A stretch of 64,000 nt of DNA, taken from the NCBI GenBank assembly GCA_020636905.1, contig JACJWX010000003.1:129378-193377 (forward strand). The letters run 5' to 3'. Positions 33,601 to 42,025 of this stretch are shown piece by piece. Source of the stretch: Actinomycetota bacterium. GTDB taxonomy: Bacteria > Actinomycetota > Thermoleophilia > Miltoncostaeales > Miltoncostaeaceae. Within the stretch, counting starts at the first letter, position 1; the number at the start of each line of letters is the position of its first letter. The notes beneath the pieces were generated by a model. That model worked only from the letters and a program-made list of their open reading frames with translations, did not search any database and was not told the origin of the DNA. The position numbers were made by a program, and so were the translations under genes.

Positions 33601-35501
33601 CGCCCCGAATCGTCGTCGCGCTCAAGACCGTGGGGAACGACGTCGTGCAGACCCGGCGCTTCCGGGTGCGCCGCACGATCGCGACCGTGCGGGCGTGTGT
33701 CGACCGCCTGGCGCCGTGGCAGGTCGACGAACTGCTCCTGCTCAGCGTCGACGGACCGCCCTCGCCGGCACTGATCGCCGACTGCGCGGGCCGCTCGGAT
33801 GCACCGCTCACGATCGGAGGCGGCATTCGGCGCCTCGACGAGATCGATCGCGCCCTGGATGCCGGAGCCGACCGATGCGTGCTGACCACCATCGCGCTCA
33901 TCGACCCGCCCTTCGTCGAACGCGCCGTCGAGCGGTTCGGGGCGCACCGCATCGTCGTGGGGATCGACGCGGCCTGGCGTCCCGACGGATCGGTCCAGGC
34001 GATGGCGCACGGTGGACGGACGCCCGGCGGCGTTCACCCCGAGGCCGTCGCCCGGCGGCTCACTGAGCTCGGCGCCGGGGAGATCCTGCTGCAGAGCGTT
34101 GATCGGGATGGCAGCGGCATCGGGTTCGACCTCGGCCTCACCCAGCAGGTGGCGCGGGCGATCGCTCACCCGGTGACCGCCCTCGGGGGGGCCGGGACCG
34201 GCGCGCACGTTCGCGAGGTCCTGGAGCTCGGCGGTGCCGGTCACGCGGCCGCAATGGACCTGTTCGTCCACTCCGACGCGGCGTACGAACAGGCCCGAGA
34301 CCAGTGCGCGCGGGCCGGCCTGGCCGTCCGCCGGGCTCCCGCGACCTCAGATCCGCGCGAACGGCCGACCACGGGACTTCGCGCCGGCCTGGAACGTCAG
34401 CTCCGCGCCGCGACCGCTCCCCTTCCCCGCCAGACCCGGCGCCCGGCGCCCGCCGCCTGGTGCGATTGCTGCGTCACCCGGCTCCCCGAGGGCTCCGACT
34501 CCCGGCGCTGCAGGCGATGCGATACACCGGGGACGGTCCCCACCGTCGAATGGACGCACCGCGCCGAGCTGCTGCAGCGGCTGTTCCACGAATCGAGGGC
34601 GTCGGGCGAGCACGACTGTGTCGTACCCGTCACGACCGCCGACGACACCGCGCACATGGTGACCCGCCTCGTCGACGACTGGGGGCACCGTCCGCTGCTG
34701 GTGGCGTACGACGCCGCGCTGGTCGGGACCGGCGGCGGCGTGCTGGGGCAGCGACTGCACGAGCGTTTGAACACCGACCTCGTGGTGTCCGCACCGGCGC
34801 CCGAAGTGGCGCGCATGCTGGCAATGCTCGGCTTCCTCGCCTGGGGTGACCCCGCCTGGCACCAGCGGGTCGGCACCGCCGCGACCGCGACCCGGGTGGC
34901 CGTGCAGCGGGGCATTCCGCTGGTGGTCTGGGGGACGCGAGCGGGGTTGGACCTCTCGGCCGATCGTGGAATCGGCGTCCTGCCCGAGGTCACGAGGCTG
35001 CATCACCTGGCCGAGGACGGACGCGGGCACGACTGGACGGCGTTTCTCGGTCAGCACGGGTTGACGGCAGCGGACCTCAGCGTCGTCCGCCATCCGAGCC
35101 GGGCCGACATCGCCGCGGCCGGAGTCCGGGCGATCAGCCTTCCCGGATTGGTTCCCTGGTGCCCGCCCCGCAGCGGGATCGCCGACGCCACGATGGACGC
35201 GGCCGACGCGTGGATGGACCTGGTGCGGACCGGTTCGGCGGGACTCGAGGGCAGGCTCAGCGACGCCATCCGGGCCGGTCGCATCGATCGCGGCGAAGCG
35301 ATCGTGCGGATCCGCGAACACGCCGACGCGCTCCCGAGGGCGGTCGACGCGTGGTGCGCGGCCGCGGGGATCAGTCCCCGCGAATTCCAGCGCGTGGCCG
35401 ATCTTCATCGTGACGCGCGTGTCTGGTGGCGCGTGGACGGACGCTGGGCGGCCGACCACGTCTGGGACCGCGACGCAATGCCGCTGCACCTCGCCGCCTG
35501 A
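33597..35501 (+). CDS. HisF - N-acetyl-sugar amidotransferase (WbpG/PseA-like) fusion, PP-loop degenerate
   Basis: A 634-residue protein. Residues 1-245 are HisF-like: RIVVALK, the phosphate loops TIGGGIRR near 72-79 and ALGGAGTGAHV near 195-205, and LQSVDRDGSGIGFD. Residues 285-634 are the WbpG/PseA family: Cys pairs near 289-292 and 305-308, HDCVVPV, PLVVWGTRAG, LPGLVPW and a helical end. In the family HisH/HisF supply ammonia to an ATP-pyrophosphatase that makes acetamidino sugars. The PP-loop S-G-G-x-D-S is here T-T-A-D-D-T (346-351), so ATP use looks lost. The GTG start is coupled to the HisH-like gene. Confidence 0.85.
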   Translation: MTPRIVVALKTVGNDVVQTRRFRVRRTIATVRACVDRLAPWQVDELLLLSVDGPPSPALIADCAGRSDAPLTIGGGIRRLDEIDRALDAGADRCVLTTIALIDPPFVERAVERFGAHRIVVGIDAAWRPDGSVQAMAHGGRTPGGVHPEAVARRLTELGAGEILLQSVDRDGSGIGFDLGLTQQVARAIAHPVTALGGAGTGAHVREVLELGGAGHAAAMDLFVHSDAAYEQARDQCARAGLAVRRAPATSDPRERPTTGLRAGLERQLRAATAPLPRQTRRPAPAAWCDCCVTRLPEGSDSRRCRRCDTPGTVPTVEWTHRAELLQRLFHESRASGEHDCVVPVTTADDTAHMVTRLVDDWGHRPLLVAYDAALVGTGGGVLGQRLHERLNTDLVVSAPAPEVARMLAMLGFLAWGDPAWHQRVGTAATATRVAVQRGIPLVVWGTRAGLDLSADRGIGVLPEVTRLHHLAEDGRGHDWTAFLGQHGLTAADLSVVRHPSRADIAAAGVRAISLPGLVPWCPPRSGIADATMDAADAWMDLVRTGSAGLEGRLSDAIRAGRIDRGEAIVRIREHADALPRAVDAWCAAAGISPREFQRVADLHRDARVWWRVDGRWAADHVWDRDAMPLHLAA

Positions 35502-35520
35502 TCGCTGCGGCCCGGTAACC

Positions 35521-37233
35521 TCAGTCTCGAGTCGAGATTGAGGGATGCCCGGTCGGACCGGGTCCCGTCTCGACCGCGCCGATGCGGCGTTGCACGTGCT
35601 CCTGCGCGTGGGCGATGGCGTCATCGAGGCTCGTGAAAACGTGGTGGCTGTGGGCGAGCCGGTCGATGGCGCCGACCTCGCGAAGGATGTGCAGGTGGTG
35701 TGATCGTGGGCCCTTCAGCAGCACGGTGATCCCCCGCCGCTCCAGTTCCTCGATGACCTCGCCCAGCGCCTGCGCCCCCGAGGCGTCGAGGATCCGCAGA
35801 TCGGGGAGCCGCAGAATGACCACCTGAACGTCGTCCACCGCCGTCAGTTCCCTGAAGAACCGCTGCACCGCCCCGAAGAACAGCGCGCCGTCGAGGCGGT
35901 AGGTCACGATGTGCTGGTGGTGGAGGCGGTCAGCCGTCGCCGCGTCCATGAGCGGGAGCGGCTCGGCCACCGGGACGCTGGTGAGCGCCAGGTGGCGCAG
36001 GGCCAGCACGGCCGCGGCGGCCATCCCGATCTCGACCGCGAGGATCAGATCGAAGGCGACCGTCACGACCGCGGTGATGATCAGCACCGCCGCGTCCGAA
36101 CGCGTCGCGCGGAGGATCGCCCGCACGTTGTGGACCTCGATCATCCGCACGGCGGTGACCAGCAGCACCCCGGCGAGCGCCGCGAGCGGGATGTCGGCGA
36201 CGACCCCGGACCCCAGCCACACCACGCCGAGCAGCAGCACCGCGTGGACGATGGCCGACAGCCGGGTGTGCGCCCCCGCCTTGACGTTGACCGCCGTCCG
36301 GGCGATCGCTCCCGTGGCGGGCATCCCGCCGAACAGCGGGCTCGCGATGTTGGCGAGCCCCTGACCCACGAGTTCGCGGTTCGGATCGTGTCGGCCGAGT
36401 CCGGCCATTCCGTCGGCCACCCGGGCCGAGAGCAGCGACTCGAGCGCTCCGAGCGCGGCCACCGCGAACACGGCGCCCGACAGGTCGGACACCAGGCGCG
36501 TGGAGAACTCCGGCAATTGCGGCATCGGAAGCGTGTCGGGGAGCGCGCCGATCGTGGCGACGTCGAGGTTCCCGACCCCGACCACGACGGTCGCTGCCGC
36601 CACGGCGAGCAGCGACGCAGGGAGCCCGCGGTGGATCAGCGGTGCCACCAGCATCACCGTGGCGACCACCGCGACGACCGCGATCGCCGTCAGTGATCCG
36701 CCGCCCCCGAGCGCGTCACCGAGCGCCCTCGCCGCGACGAGGGCGGTGTTCTCGCCGTCCGGGCGCGCCACGCCGAGCGCCGTGGGCACCTGCTGCAGGA
36801 AGATGATCGCCGCGATCCCGAGCGTGAACCCCTCGATCACGGGCCACGGTACGAACGCGAGGTAGCGGCCGAAGCCCGCGATCCCGGCCGCGAGGATCAC
36901 GACGCCGGCGAGCACTCCCACGAGGAACACGGCCTCGACGCCGAAGCGGGCGACGATGGGCACCAGGACGACGGTCATCGCGCCGGTCGGCCCGGACACC
37001 TGGACGTTGGAGCCGCCGAAGACGGCCGCGACCACCCCGGCGATGATGGCCGTGATGAGTCCGGCCGAGGCGCCCAGGCCACTCGTCACGCCGAAGGCCA
37101 GTGCGAGGGGAAGGGCCACCACGCCGACGGTGACGCCGGCGACGACGTCCTTGCGCCAGCCGCTGCGCACCCCGGCATAGTCCGCGCGCCCGGGCAGCAT
37201 CGTCCTGGCCCGGGCCAGGGTCGAGAAGGTCAC
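35521..37233 (-). CDS. SulP-family anion transporter with STAS domain
   Basis: A 570-residue protein starting at GTG. About ten hydrophobic helices follow the family opening WRKDVVAGVTVGVVALPLALAFG, with NVQVSGPTGAMTVVL. The later segments QGLANIASPLFGGMPATGAIARTAVN and DIPLAALAGVLLVTAV are SulP signatures. A cytoplasmic STAS domain lies near 445-550 (DLRILDASGAQALGEVIEELERRGI). It moves sulfate, bicarbonate or a related anion. It lies 28 bp after an ArsR-family gene, which probably controls it. Confidence 0.93.
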   Translation of the reverse strand: MTFSTLARARTMLPGRADYAGVRSGWRKDVVAGVTVGVVALPLALAFGVTSGLGASAGLITAIIAGVVAAVFGGSNVQVSGPTGAMTVVLVPIVARFGVEAVFLVGVLAGVVILAAGIAGFGRYLAFVPWPVIEGFTLGIAAIIFLQQVPTALGVARPDGENTALVAARALGDALGGGGSLTAIAVVAVVATVMLVAPLIHRGLPASLLAVAAATVVVGVGNLDVATIGALPDTLPMPQLPEFSTRLVSDLSGAVFAVAALGALESLLSARVADGMAGLGRHDPNRELVGQGLANIASPLFGGMPATGAIARTAVNVKAGAHTRLSAIVHAVLLLGVVWLGSGVVADIPLAALAGVLLVTAVRMIEVHNVRAILRATRSDAAVLIITAVVTVAFDLILAVEIGMAAAAVLALRHLALTSVPVAEPLPLMDAATADRLHHQHIVTYRLDGALFFGAVQRFFRELTAVDDVQVVILRLPDLRILDASGAQALGEVIEELERRGITVLLKGPRSHHLHILREVGAIDRLAHSHHVFTSLDDAIAHAQEHVQRRIGAVETGPGPTGHPSISTRD

Positions 37234-37261
37234 CCGTTCACCAGTCCGTCCCCGGCGAACC

Positions 37262-37600
37262 TCACCGGCCGGATCGCTCGAGTTCGTGCAACAGGTCGCG
37301 ACGCGCCTCGAGCGATGCGATCAGCAACCGTCGCGCCACCGCGAGCAGGTCGCCGAGGAGCGGATCCTTGATCGAGTAGGTCACGGTGGTCCCGGAGCGC
37401 TCGGTGCGGACCAGATCGGCGCGACGGAGCACCGAGAGCTGCTGTGACACGCGGGCCGCGTCGATGCCCATCTCGGCCTGCAGCTCGGACACCGTGCAGG
37501 GGTGCTCCACCAGCAGCTCGAGCGCCCGAATACGCACCGGATGGGCCAGCGCCCTGAAGAGCTCGGCCTTGATCTCGTTGACGGGCGGATCGTGGGGCAT
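37262..37600 (-). CDS. ArsR-family transcriptional regulator
   Basis: A 112-residue winged-helix protein: LFRALAHPVRIRALELLVEHPCTVSEL, GIDAARVSQQLSVLRRADLV and the wing RSGTTVTYSIKDP. This is the ArsR/SmtB fold. There is no clear cysteine or histidine metal site apart from one Cys near residue 35, so the signal is not evident. An ATG five codons upstream (37615) is an alternative start. It precedes the SulP gene in the same operon and faces an imperfect palindrome at 37627-37648. Confidence 0.88.
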   Translation of the reverse strand: MPHDPPVNEIKAELFRALAHPVRIRALELLVEHPCTVSELQAEMGIDAARVSQQLSVLRRADLVRTERSGTTVTYSIKDPLLGDLLAVARRLLIASLEARRDLLHELERSGR

Positions 37601-37626
37601 CGCCGCACCATACATGCGTTGCGTGT

Positions 37627-37648
37627 TATATGCAATAAATGCGATATA
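37627..37648. promoter_or_regulatory. candidate ArsR operator in the arsR-cheW intergenic gap
   Basis: A 22-bp imperfect inverted repeat with TATAT at one end and ATATA at the other and GC/GCG inside. It is an AT-rich island in GC-rich DNA, 12-27 bp upstream of the ArsR starts. This size and position fit an ArsR-family autoregulatory operator. Confidence 0.4.
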
Positions 37649-37665
37649 GCGATTTCCTCGCGGGG

Positions 37666-37693
37666 TTGCCACCGGGACCCGGGCTGCCGATAC
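37666..37693 (+). promoter_or_regulatory. possible sigma-28-type promoter of cheW
   Basis: On the plus strand: TTGC, 16 nt, GCCGATAC. The -10 is identical to that of flagellin 2, while the -35 is weaker. A GGAGG ribosome-binding site follows at 37715-37719. Confidence 0.45.
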
Positions 37694-37765
37694 CGGAGTC
37701 GAGTCCCGCGAACCGGAGGCCCTCCCATCGCCACCGCCATCAGCTCCAACGTCCACCGGCACGTG

Positions 37766-38179
37766 ATGCTCCGTGTCGGGCCCGAGCACTACGCCGTTCC
37801 GATCGATCAGGTGCGGGAGATCATCCGCTGGCGCCAGCCCACGCCGCTCCCGGGGCAACCGCCGCACATGGAGGGAACGATCGAACTGCGCGGCGAGGTC
37901 GTGTCGGTGATGGACATCGGGACGGTGTTCAGGCGACAGGGATCGACCGGTGAGGACCGCGACATCGTGGTGGTCGAACCGACCGCCGACCGGGTCGTCG
38001 GGATCACCGTGGACGAGGTACTCCAGGTCATGGACACCGATCCCGCCGAGCACCACCCCACCCCCGACGGCATCGTGTGCGGGGCGTACGTCGACGGCGT
38101 GATCGTGGCCGATGACCGCCTGGTGGTGAAGCTCTCACTCCACGACCTGTTCGCGTCGCTCGAAACGTCCGAGGTGTAG
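37766..38179 (+). CDS. CheW-domain chemotaxis protein
   Basis: From the ATG used here the protein has 137 residues and one CheW domain: VGPEHYAVPIDQVREII, GTIELRGEVVSVMDIG near 33-48, and VVGITVDEVLQVM. CheW couples receptors to CheA. The fold needs about ten more residues than this ATG allows. The same frame extends upstream to an ATC at 37727 that sits 7 nt after a perfect GGAGG, so initiation at ATC is plausible; a GTG at 37763 is the other option. No cheA or receptor gene is near. Confidence 0.85.
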   Translation: MLRVGPEHYAVPIDQVREIIRWRQPTPLPGQPPHMEGTIELRGEVVSVMDIGTVFRRQGSTGEDRDIVVVEPTADRVVGITVDEVLQVMDTDPAEHHPTPDGIVCGAYVDGVIVADDRLVVKLSLHDLFASLETSEV

Positions 38180-38202
38180 GGCCGTGAGGCGCCCGGCCGG
38201 CC

Positions 38203-39288
38203 TCAGGCCGTGACGGTCGCTCCCTCCGCCACCCGGGCGGCATGGGTGGGGCCGTCGGGCACGTCGGCGGGCCGGCCGATGGCGAACTCGCGACGCAGGA
38301 CCGGCACGACGAGCTCACCCAGCATGTCGACCTGTTCGAGCACCACCTCCAGCGGCAGGCCGGCGTGGTCGACCAGGAACAGCTGACGCTGGTAGTCACC
38401 GACGTAGTCCCGTGAGGCGAGGGTCCGCTCGATCACCTCTTCGGGAGTGCCGACCGTGAGCGGCGTGTCCCGCATGAAGTCTTCGAGTGACGGCCCGTGC
38501 CCGTACACCGGCGCGTTGTCGAAGTAGGGCCGAAACTCCCGGATGGCGTCCTGACTCCTGGGGCGCATGAAGACATGTCCGCCGAGGCCCACGATGGCCT
38601 GGTGAGCGCCGCCGTGGCCGGCCGCCTCGTAGGCCTCGCGGTACATGCGCACCATGCGGGCCGTGTGCGACGGCGGCCAGAAGATGTGGTTGGCGAAGAA
38701 GCCGTCGCCGTAGGCCGCGGCCAGGCGCGCCACCTCGGGCGTCCGGATCGAGCCGTGCCAGATGAAGGGCGGCACGCCGTCGAGCGGACGCGGCGTGGCG
38801 GTGAAGCCGCGGAGCGGGGTCCGAAAGTGTCCCTCCCAGTCGACCACGTCCTCGCGCCACAGGCGGTGCAGCAGCCCGACGTTCTCGATGGTGAGCGGCA
38901 CGGCCTGGCGGGGATCCTTGCCGAACCACGGATAGACGGGACCGGTGTTGCCGCGCCCGAGCATCAGGTCCATGCGGCCGTTGGTGAGGTGCTGGAGCGT
39001 GCCGTAGTCCTCGGCGATCCGCACCGGGTCGGTCGTGGTGATCAGCGTGGTCGCCGTCGAGAGGATGATGCGGCTGGTCTGCGCGGCCACGAACGCCATC
39101 GTGGTCGTGGGCGAGGAGGCGACGAACGGTGGGTTGTGGTGCTGGCCGAACGCCACGACGTCGAGACCAACCTCGTCGGCGCGTTTGGCGATGGCGATCT
39201 GCGCGGTGATCCGCTCGTGCTCGGTGGGCGCGCGCCCGGTGGTGGGATCGACGGTGACGTCACCGACCGAGAAGATGCCGAACTGCAC
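38203..39288 (-). CDS. Luciferase-like flavin-dependent oxidoreductase
   Basis: A 361-residue protein starting at GTG with GAGG upstream. The bacterial-luciferase fold shows in FGIFSVGDV, GLDVVAFGQHHNPPF near 40-54, RIILSTATTLITTTDPVRIAEDYGTLQHLTNGRMDLMLGRG as consecutive family segments, and the late DYQRQLFLVDHAGLP. Such proteins use FMNH2 or F420 to oxidise organic substrates. The substrate is unknown and the neighbours give no clue. Confidence 0.88.
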   Translation of the reverse strand: MQFGIFSVGDVTVDPTTGRAPTEHERITAQIAIAKRADEVGLDVVAFGQHHNPPFVASSPTTTMAFVAAQTSRIILSTATTLITTTDPVRIAEDYGTLQHLTNGRMDLMLGRGNTGPVYPWFGKDPRQAVPLTIENVGLLHRLWREDVVDWEGHFRTPLRGFTATPRPLDGVPPFIWHGSIRTPEVARLAAAYGDGFFANHIFWPPSHTARMVRMYREAYEAAGHGGAHQAIVGLGGHVFMRPRSQDAIREFRPYFDNAPVYGHGPSLEDFMRDTPLTVGTPEEVIERTLASRDYVGDYQRQLFLVDHAGLPLEVVLEQVDMLGELVVPVLRREFAIGRPADVPDGPTHAARVAEGATVTA

Positions 39289-39351
39289 GGTCGCCTCATT
39301 TCGACAATTGCTTGACTAACCGACGGGAGCCTAGCATGCCACGGTGCCGGC

Positions 39352-40107
39352 TCAGGGCCTCGAGCGCGTGACCCGGGACCCGAAATAGATACCCTCGGTA
39401 CCGTCCGGGAACCGCACCAGCGCCTTGTTGCCGCCGTCGTAGTCGGGCGCCCAGACCAGCATGGTGCCCTCCCCGTGCCCCTCGACCTCCACGGTCTCGT
39501 CCAGGGGTTCGTCGAGCCCGCGCCAGAAGCGGACGAACCGATTCTCGTTCCACTCCTCGCCGATGGTGGTGGGGATCTCGTGGCCGGGGTGCACGCGGGT
39601 GTGATGCGGCAGGCGCATCAGCACGTCCATCGTCGACGTCTTGAGCTGCGGGAAGTTGCCCCCGGGGCGTGCATGCCCCCCGACCGTGCGATGGAACAGC
39701 ACGTCCCCGGTGAAGCAGTCGTCGCCGCAGAGGTAGGCGAAGTGCCCCTGGCAGTGGCCGGGGGTGTCCAGCGCCACGAACTCCAATGACCCGGACCGCA
39801 CCGATTGACGGTCCTCCAGCACCATGTCGAGCGTTCCGCGGCCGAGCTCCTCGTCGGTGCCCCGGTGTCCCACGAACGGCACGCCGGGGAAACGTTCCCG
39901 GTACATGTCGTTGTTGACCACGTGATCGGGGTGATGGTGGGTCAGCAGGATGTGGGTGATCGTGATGCGATCGCGCTCGATCCGCTCGTTCAGGGGCTCG
40001 AAGACGCCGTTGCCGTCGATGAGGACGCCGCGGCCCCCCGGCCCTTCGGCCACCAGGTAGGAGTTGACCAACCACCTGGGACGTTCCTGGGTGCGCTCGA
40101 TGATCAC
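39352..40107 (-). CDS. Metallo-beta-lactamase-fold hydrolase
   Basis: A 251-residue protein with the metal motif THHHPDH near 56-62, a distal LDTPGHCQGHFAYLCGDDCFTGDVLF region near 112-137 and a later HPGHEIPT. This is the glyoxalase-II-like zinc-hydrolase fold. The GTG start has GGAG 8 nt upstream and sits where the fold begins; longer upstream frames are non-coding. The substrate is unknown. Confidence 0.87.
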   Translation of the reverse strand: MIIERTQERPRWLVNSYLVAEGPGGRGVLIDGNGVFEPLNERIERDRITITHILLTHHHPDHVVNNDMYRERFPGVPFVGHRGTDEELGRGTLDMVLEDRQSVRSGSLEFVALDTPGHCQGHFAYLCGDDCFTGDVLFHRTVGGHARPGGNFPQLKTSTMDVLMRLPHHTRVHPGHEIPTTIGEEWNENRFVRFWRGLDEPLDETVEVEGHGEGTMLVWAPDYDGGNKALVRFPDGTEGIYFGSRVTRSRP

Positions 40108-40218
40108 GGTCCGGACTCCTGGCTCGGGGGTGCCCCCGGATGAGAGCAGAGTCCGGCGCGACGCGCGAGCGGCCTCGGCGGGGCGGCCTCCGGCCAGTCG
40201 CGTTCGTAGACTCAGCCG

Positions 40219-42018
40219 ATGGACACCGAGCGCACCCATCCCCTCCGCCGCCTGTGGCGGAACGCCGAACGCCACCGCCGACGCGTGGTGTTCGCCACGT
40301 CCATGTCGGTGGCCAACAAGTTCTTCGACGTGGCGCCCGAGATCATCATCGGCGCGGCGCTGGACGTGGTGGTGCGCAACCAGGACAGCTTCGTCGCCGA
40401 CGTGACGGGCATCCGGGACCAGTGGCACCAGTTCCTGCTGCTGGGGATCATCAACGCGTTCGCCTGGTTGTTCGAGTCGCTGACCGAGTGGCTCGCGTCG
40501 GTGGCCTGGCGGAATCTGGCCCAGACGGTGGAGCACGAACTCCGCGTCGACACGTACGCCCACGTGCAGGATCTGGAGCTGGCGTACTTCGAGGACCGCA
40601 GCACCGGGGGGTTGATGTCGGTGATCAACGACGACGTCAACCAGCTCGAACGGTTCCTCGACGTCGGCGCAAACACCATGATCATCACGGCCGTCAACGT
40701 CGTGCTCGTGGGGGTCGTGTTCCTGGTGGCGTCACCGCTCCTGACGCTGGTGGCGTTCCTGCCCATTCCCATCATCATCTGGGGCTCGTTCCTCTACCAG
40801 CGCCGCCTGGAACCGCGCTACGCGGACGTCCGTGAGCAGGTCGGCCTCCTCAACGGCATGCTCGCCAACAACCTCGGCGGGATCGCCACCATCAAGGCGT
40901 TCACCTCCGAAGCCCGCGAGGTGGCACGGGTCAGCGCGAACTCGACCGCCTACGAGACCGCCAACCGCGAGGCAATCCGCTTCTCATCGGCGTTCATCCC
41001 GCTCATCCGGGTGGCGATCCTCGCCGGCTTCACGTGCACGCTGCTCGTCGGCGGCTGGGCCACGCTGCACGGATCGCTCGAGGTGGGGCTCTTCACCGTG
41101 CTCGTGTTCATGACCCAGCGGCTGCTCTGGCCGCTCACGCGCCTGGGCGAGACGTTCGACCTGTACCAGCGCGGCATGGCCTCGACGCGGCGGATCCTCG
41201 ACCTGCTCGAGGTGGAACCCGCGATCATCCCGGGCCAGCGGGCCCTCCCGCGGCCGGTGAACGGCGACATCCGCTTCGACGGCGTCGAGTTCGCGTATGG
41301 GAACGGCCCGCCGGTGCTCAACCAGATCGACCTCCACGTTCCCGCAGGGGAGACGCACGCGGTGGTCGGACTCACCGGATCCGGGAAGTCGACCATCGTG
41401 AAGCTCCTGCTCCGGTTCTACGAACCGACGGCCGGCCGCGTGCTGGTCGACGGCATCGATGTGTCGGCGCTCACCTTCGCTTCACTCCGCGGGAGCATCG
41501 GACTGGTGAGCCAGGACGTGTTCCTCTTCGACGGCACCGTGTCCGAGAACATCGCCTATGGTCGGGTCGACGCGACCCACGACGACATCGTCCGCGCGGC
41601 CACCCTCGCCGAGGCCGACCCGTTCATCCAGCGCCTCCCGGACGGCTACGCGACGCTCGTGGGCGAGCGCGGCCAGAAGCTGTCCGGGGGCCAGCGCCAG
41701 CGGCTGTCGATCGCGCGCGCCATCCTGCGCGACCCGGCCATGCTGATCCTCGACGAGGCGACGAGCTCGGTCGACAACGAGACCGAGGCGGCCATCCAGC
41801 GGTCGCTGGAGATCGTGTCGCAGAACCGCACCACGCTGGTCATCGCGCATCGGCTCTCCACGGTCCGGCACGCGAACCGTATCCATGTGCTCGAACACGG
41901 GTACATCGCCGAAGCCGGGACGCACGAGGAGCTCGTGGCGTCCGACGGTCTCTACGCCGCGCTGTGGCGCGTGCAGACCGGAGAACACCAGGAGATCCCG
42001 CTCGAGGATTACGAGTAG
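40219..42018 (+). CDS. ABC transporter, fused permease-ATPase
   Basis: A 599-residue half-transporter. The N-terminal 330 residues hold about six membrane helices of the type-IV exporter fold (LELAYFEDRSTGGLMSVINDDVNQLE near 116-141). The ATPase has Walker A VGLTGSGKST near 383-392, the Q-loop SQDVFLFDGTVSENIAYG, the signature LSGGQRQR and Walker B MLILDEATSS. It exports a lipid, drug or peptide. It is alone in its direction and ends 7 bp before a convergent glycosyltransferase gene. Confidence 0.94.
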   Translation: MDTERTHPLRRLWRNAERHRRRVVFATSMSVANKFFDVAPEIIIGAALDVVVRNQDSFVADVTGIRDQWHQFLLLGIINAFAWLFESLTEWLASVAWRNLAQTVEHELRVDTYAHVQDLELAYFEDRSTGGLMSVINDDVNQLERFLDVGANTMIITAVNVVLVGVVFLVASPLLTLVAFLPIPIIIWGSFLYQRRLEPRYADVREQVGLLNGMLANNLGGIATIKAFTSEAREVARVSANSTAYETANREAIRFSSAFIPLIRVAILAGFTCTLLVGGWATLHGSLEVGLFTVLVFMTQRLLWPLTRLGETFDLYQRGMASTRRILDLLEVEPAIIPGQRALPRPVNGDIRFDGVEFAYGNGPPVLNQIDLHVPAGETHAVVGLTGSGKSTIVKLLLRFYEPTAGRVLVDGIDVSALTFASLRGSIGLVSQDVFLFDGTVSENIAYGRVDATHDDIVRAATLAEADPFIQRLPDGYATLVGERGQKLSGGQRQRLSIARAILRDPAMLILDEATSSVDNETEAAIQRSLEIVSQNRTTLVIAHRLSTVRHANRIHVLEHGYIAEAGTHEELVASDGLYAALWRVQTGEHQEIPLEDYE

Positions 42019-42025
42019 CGGCGGC

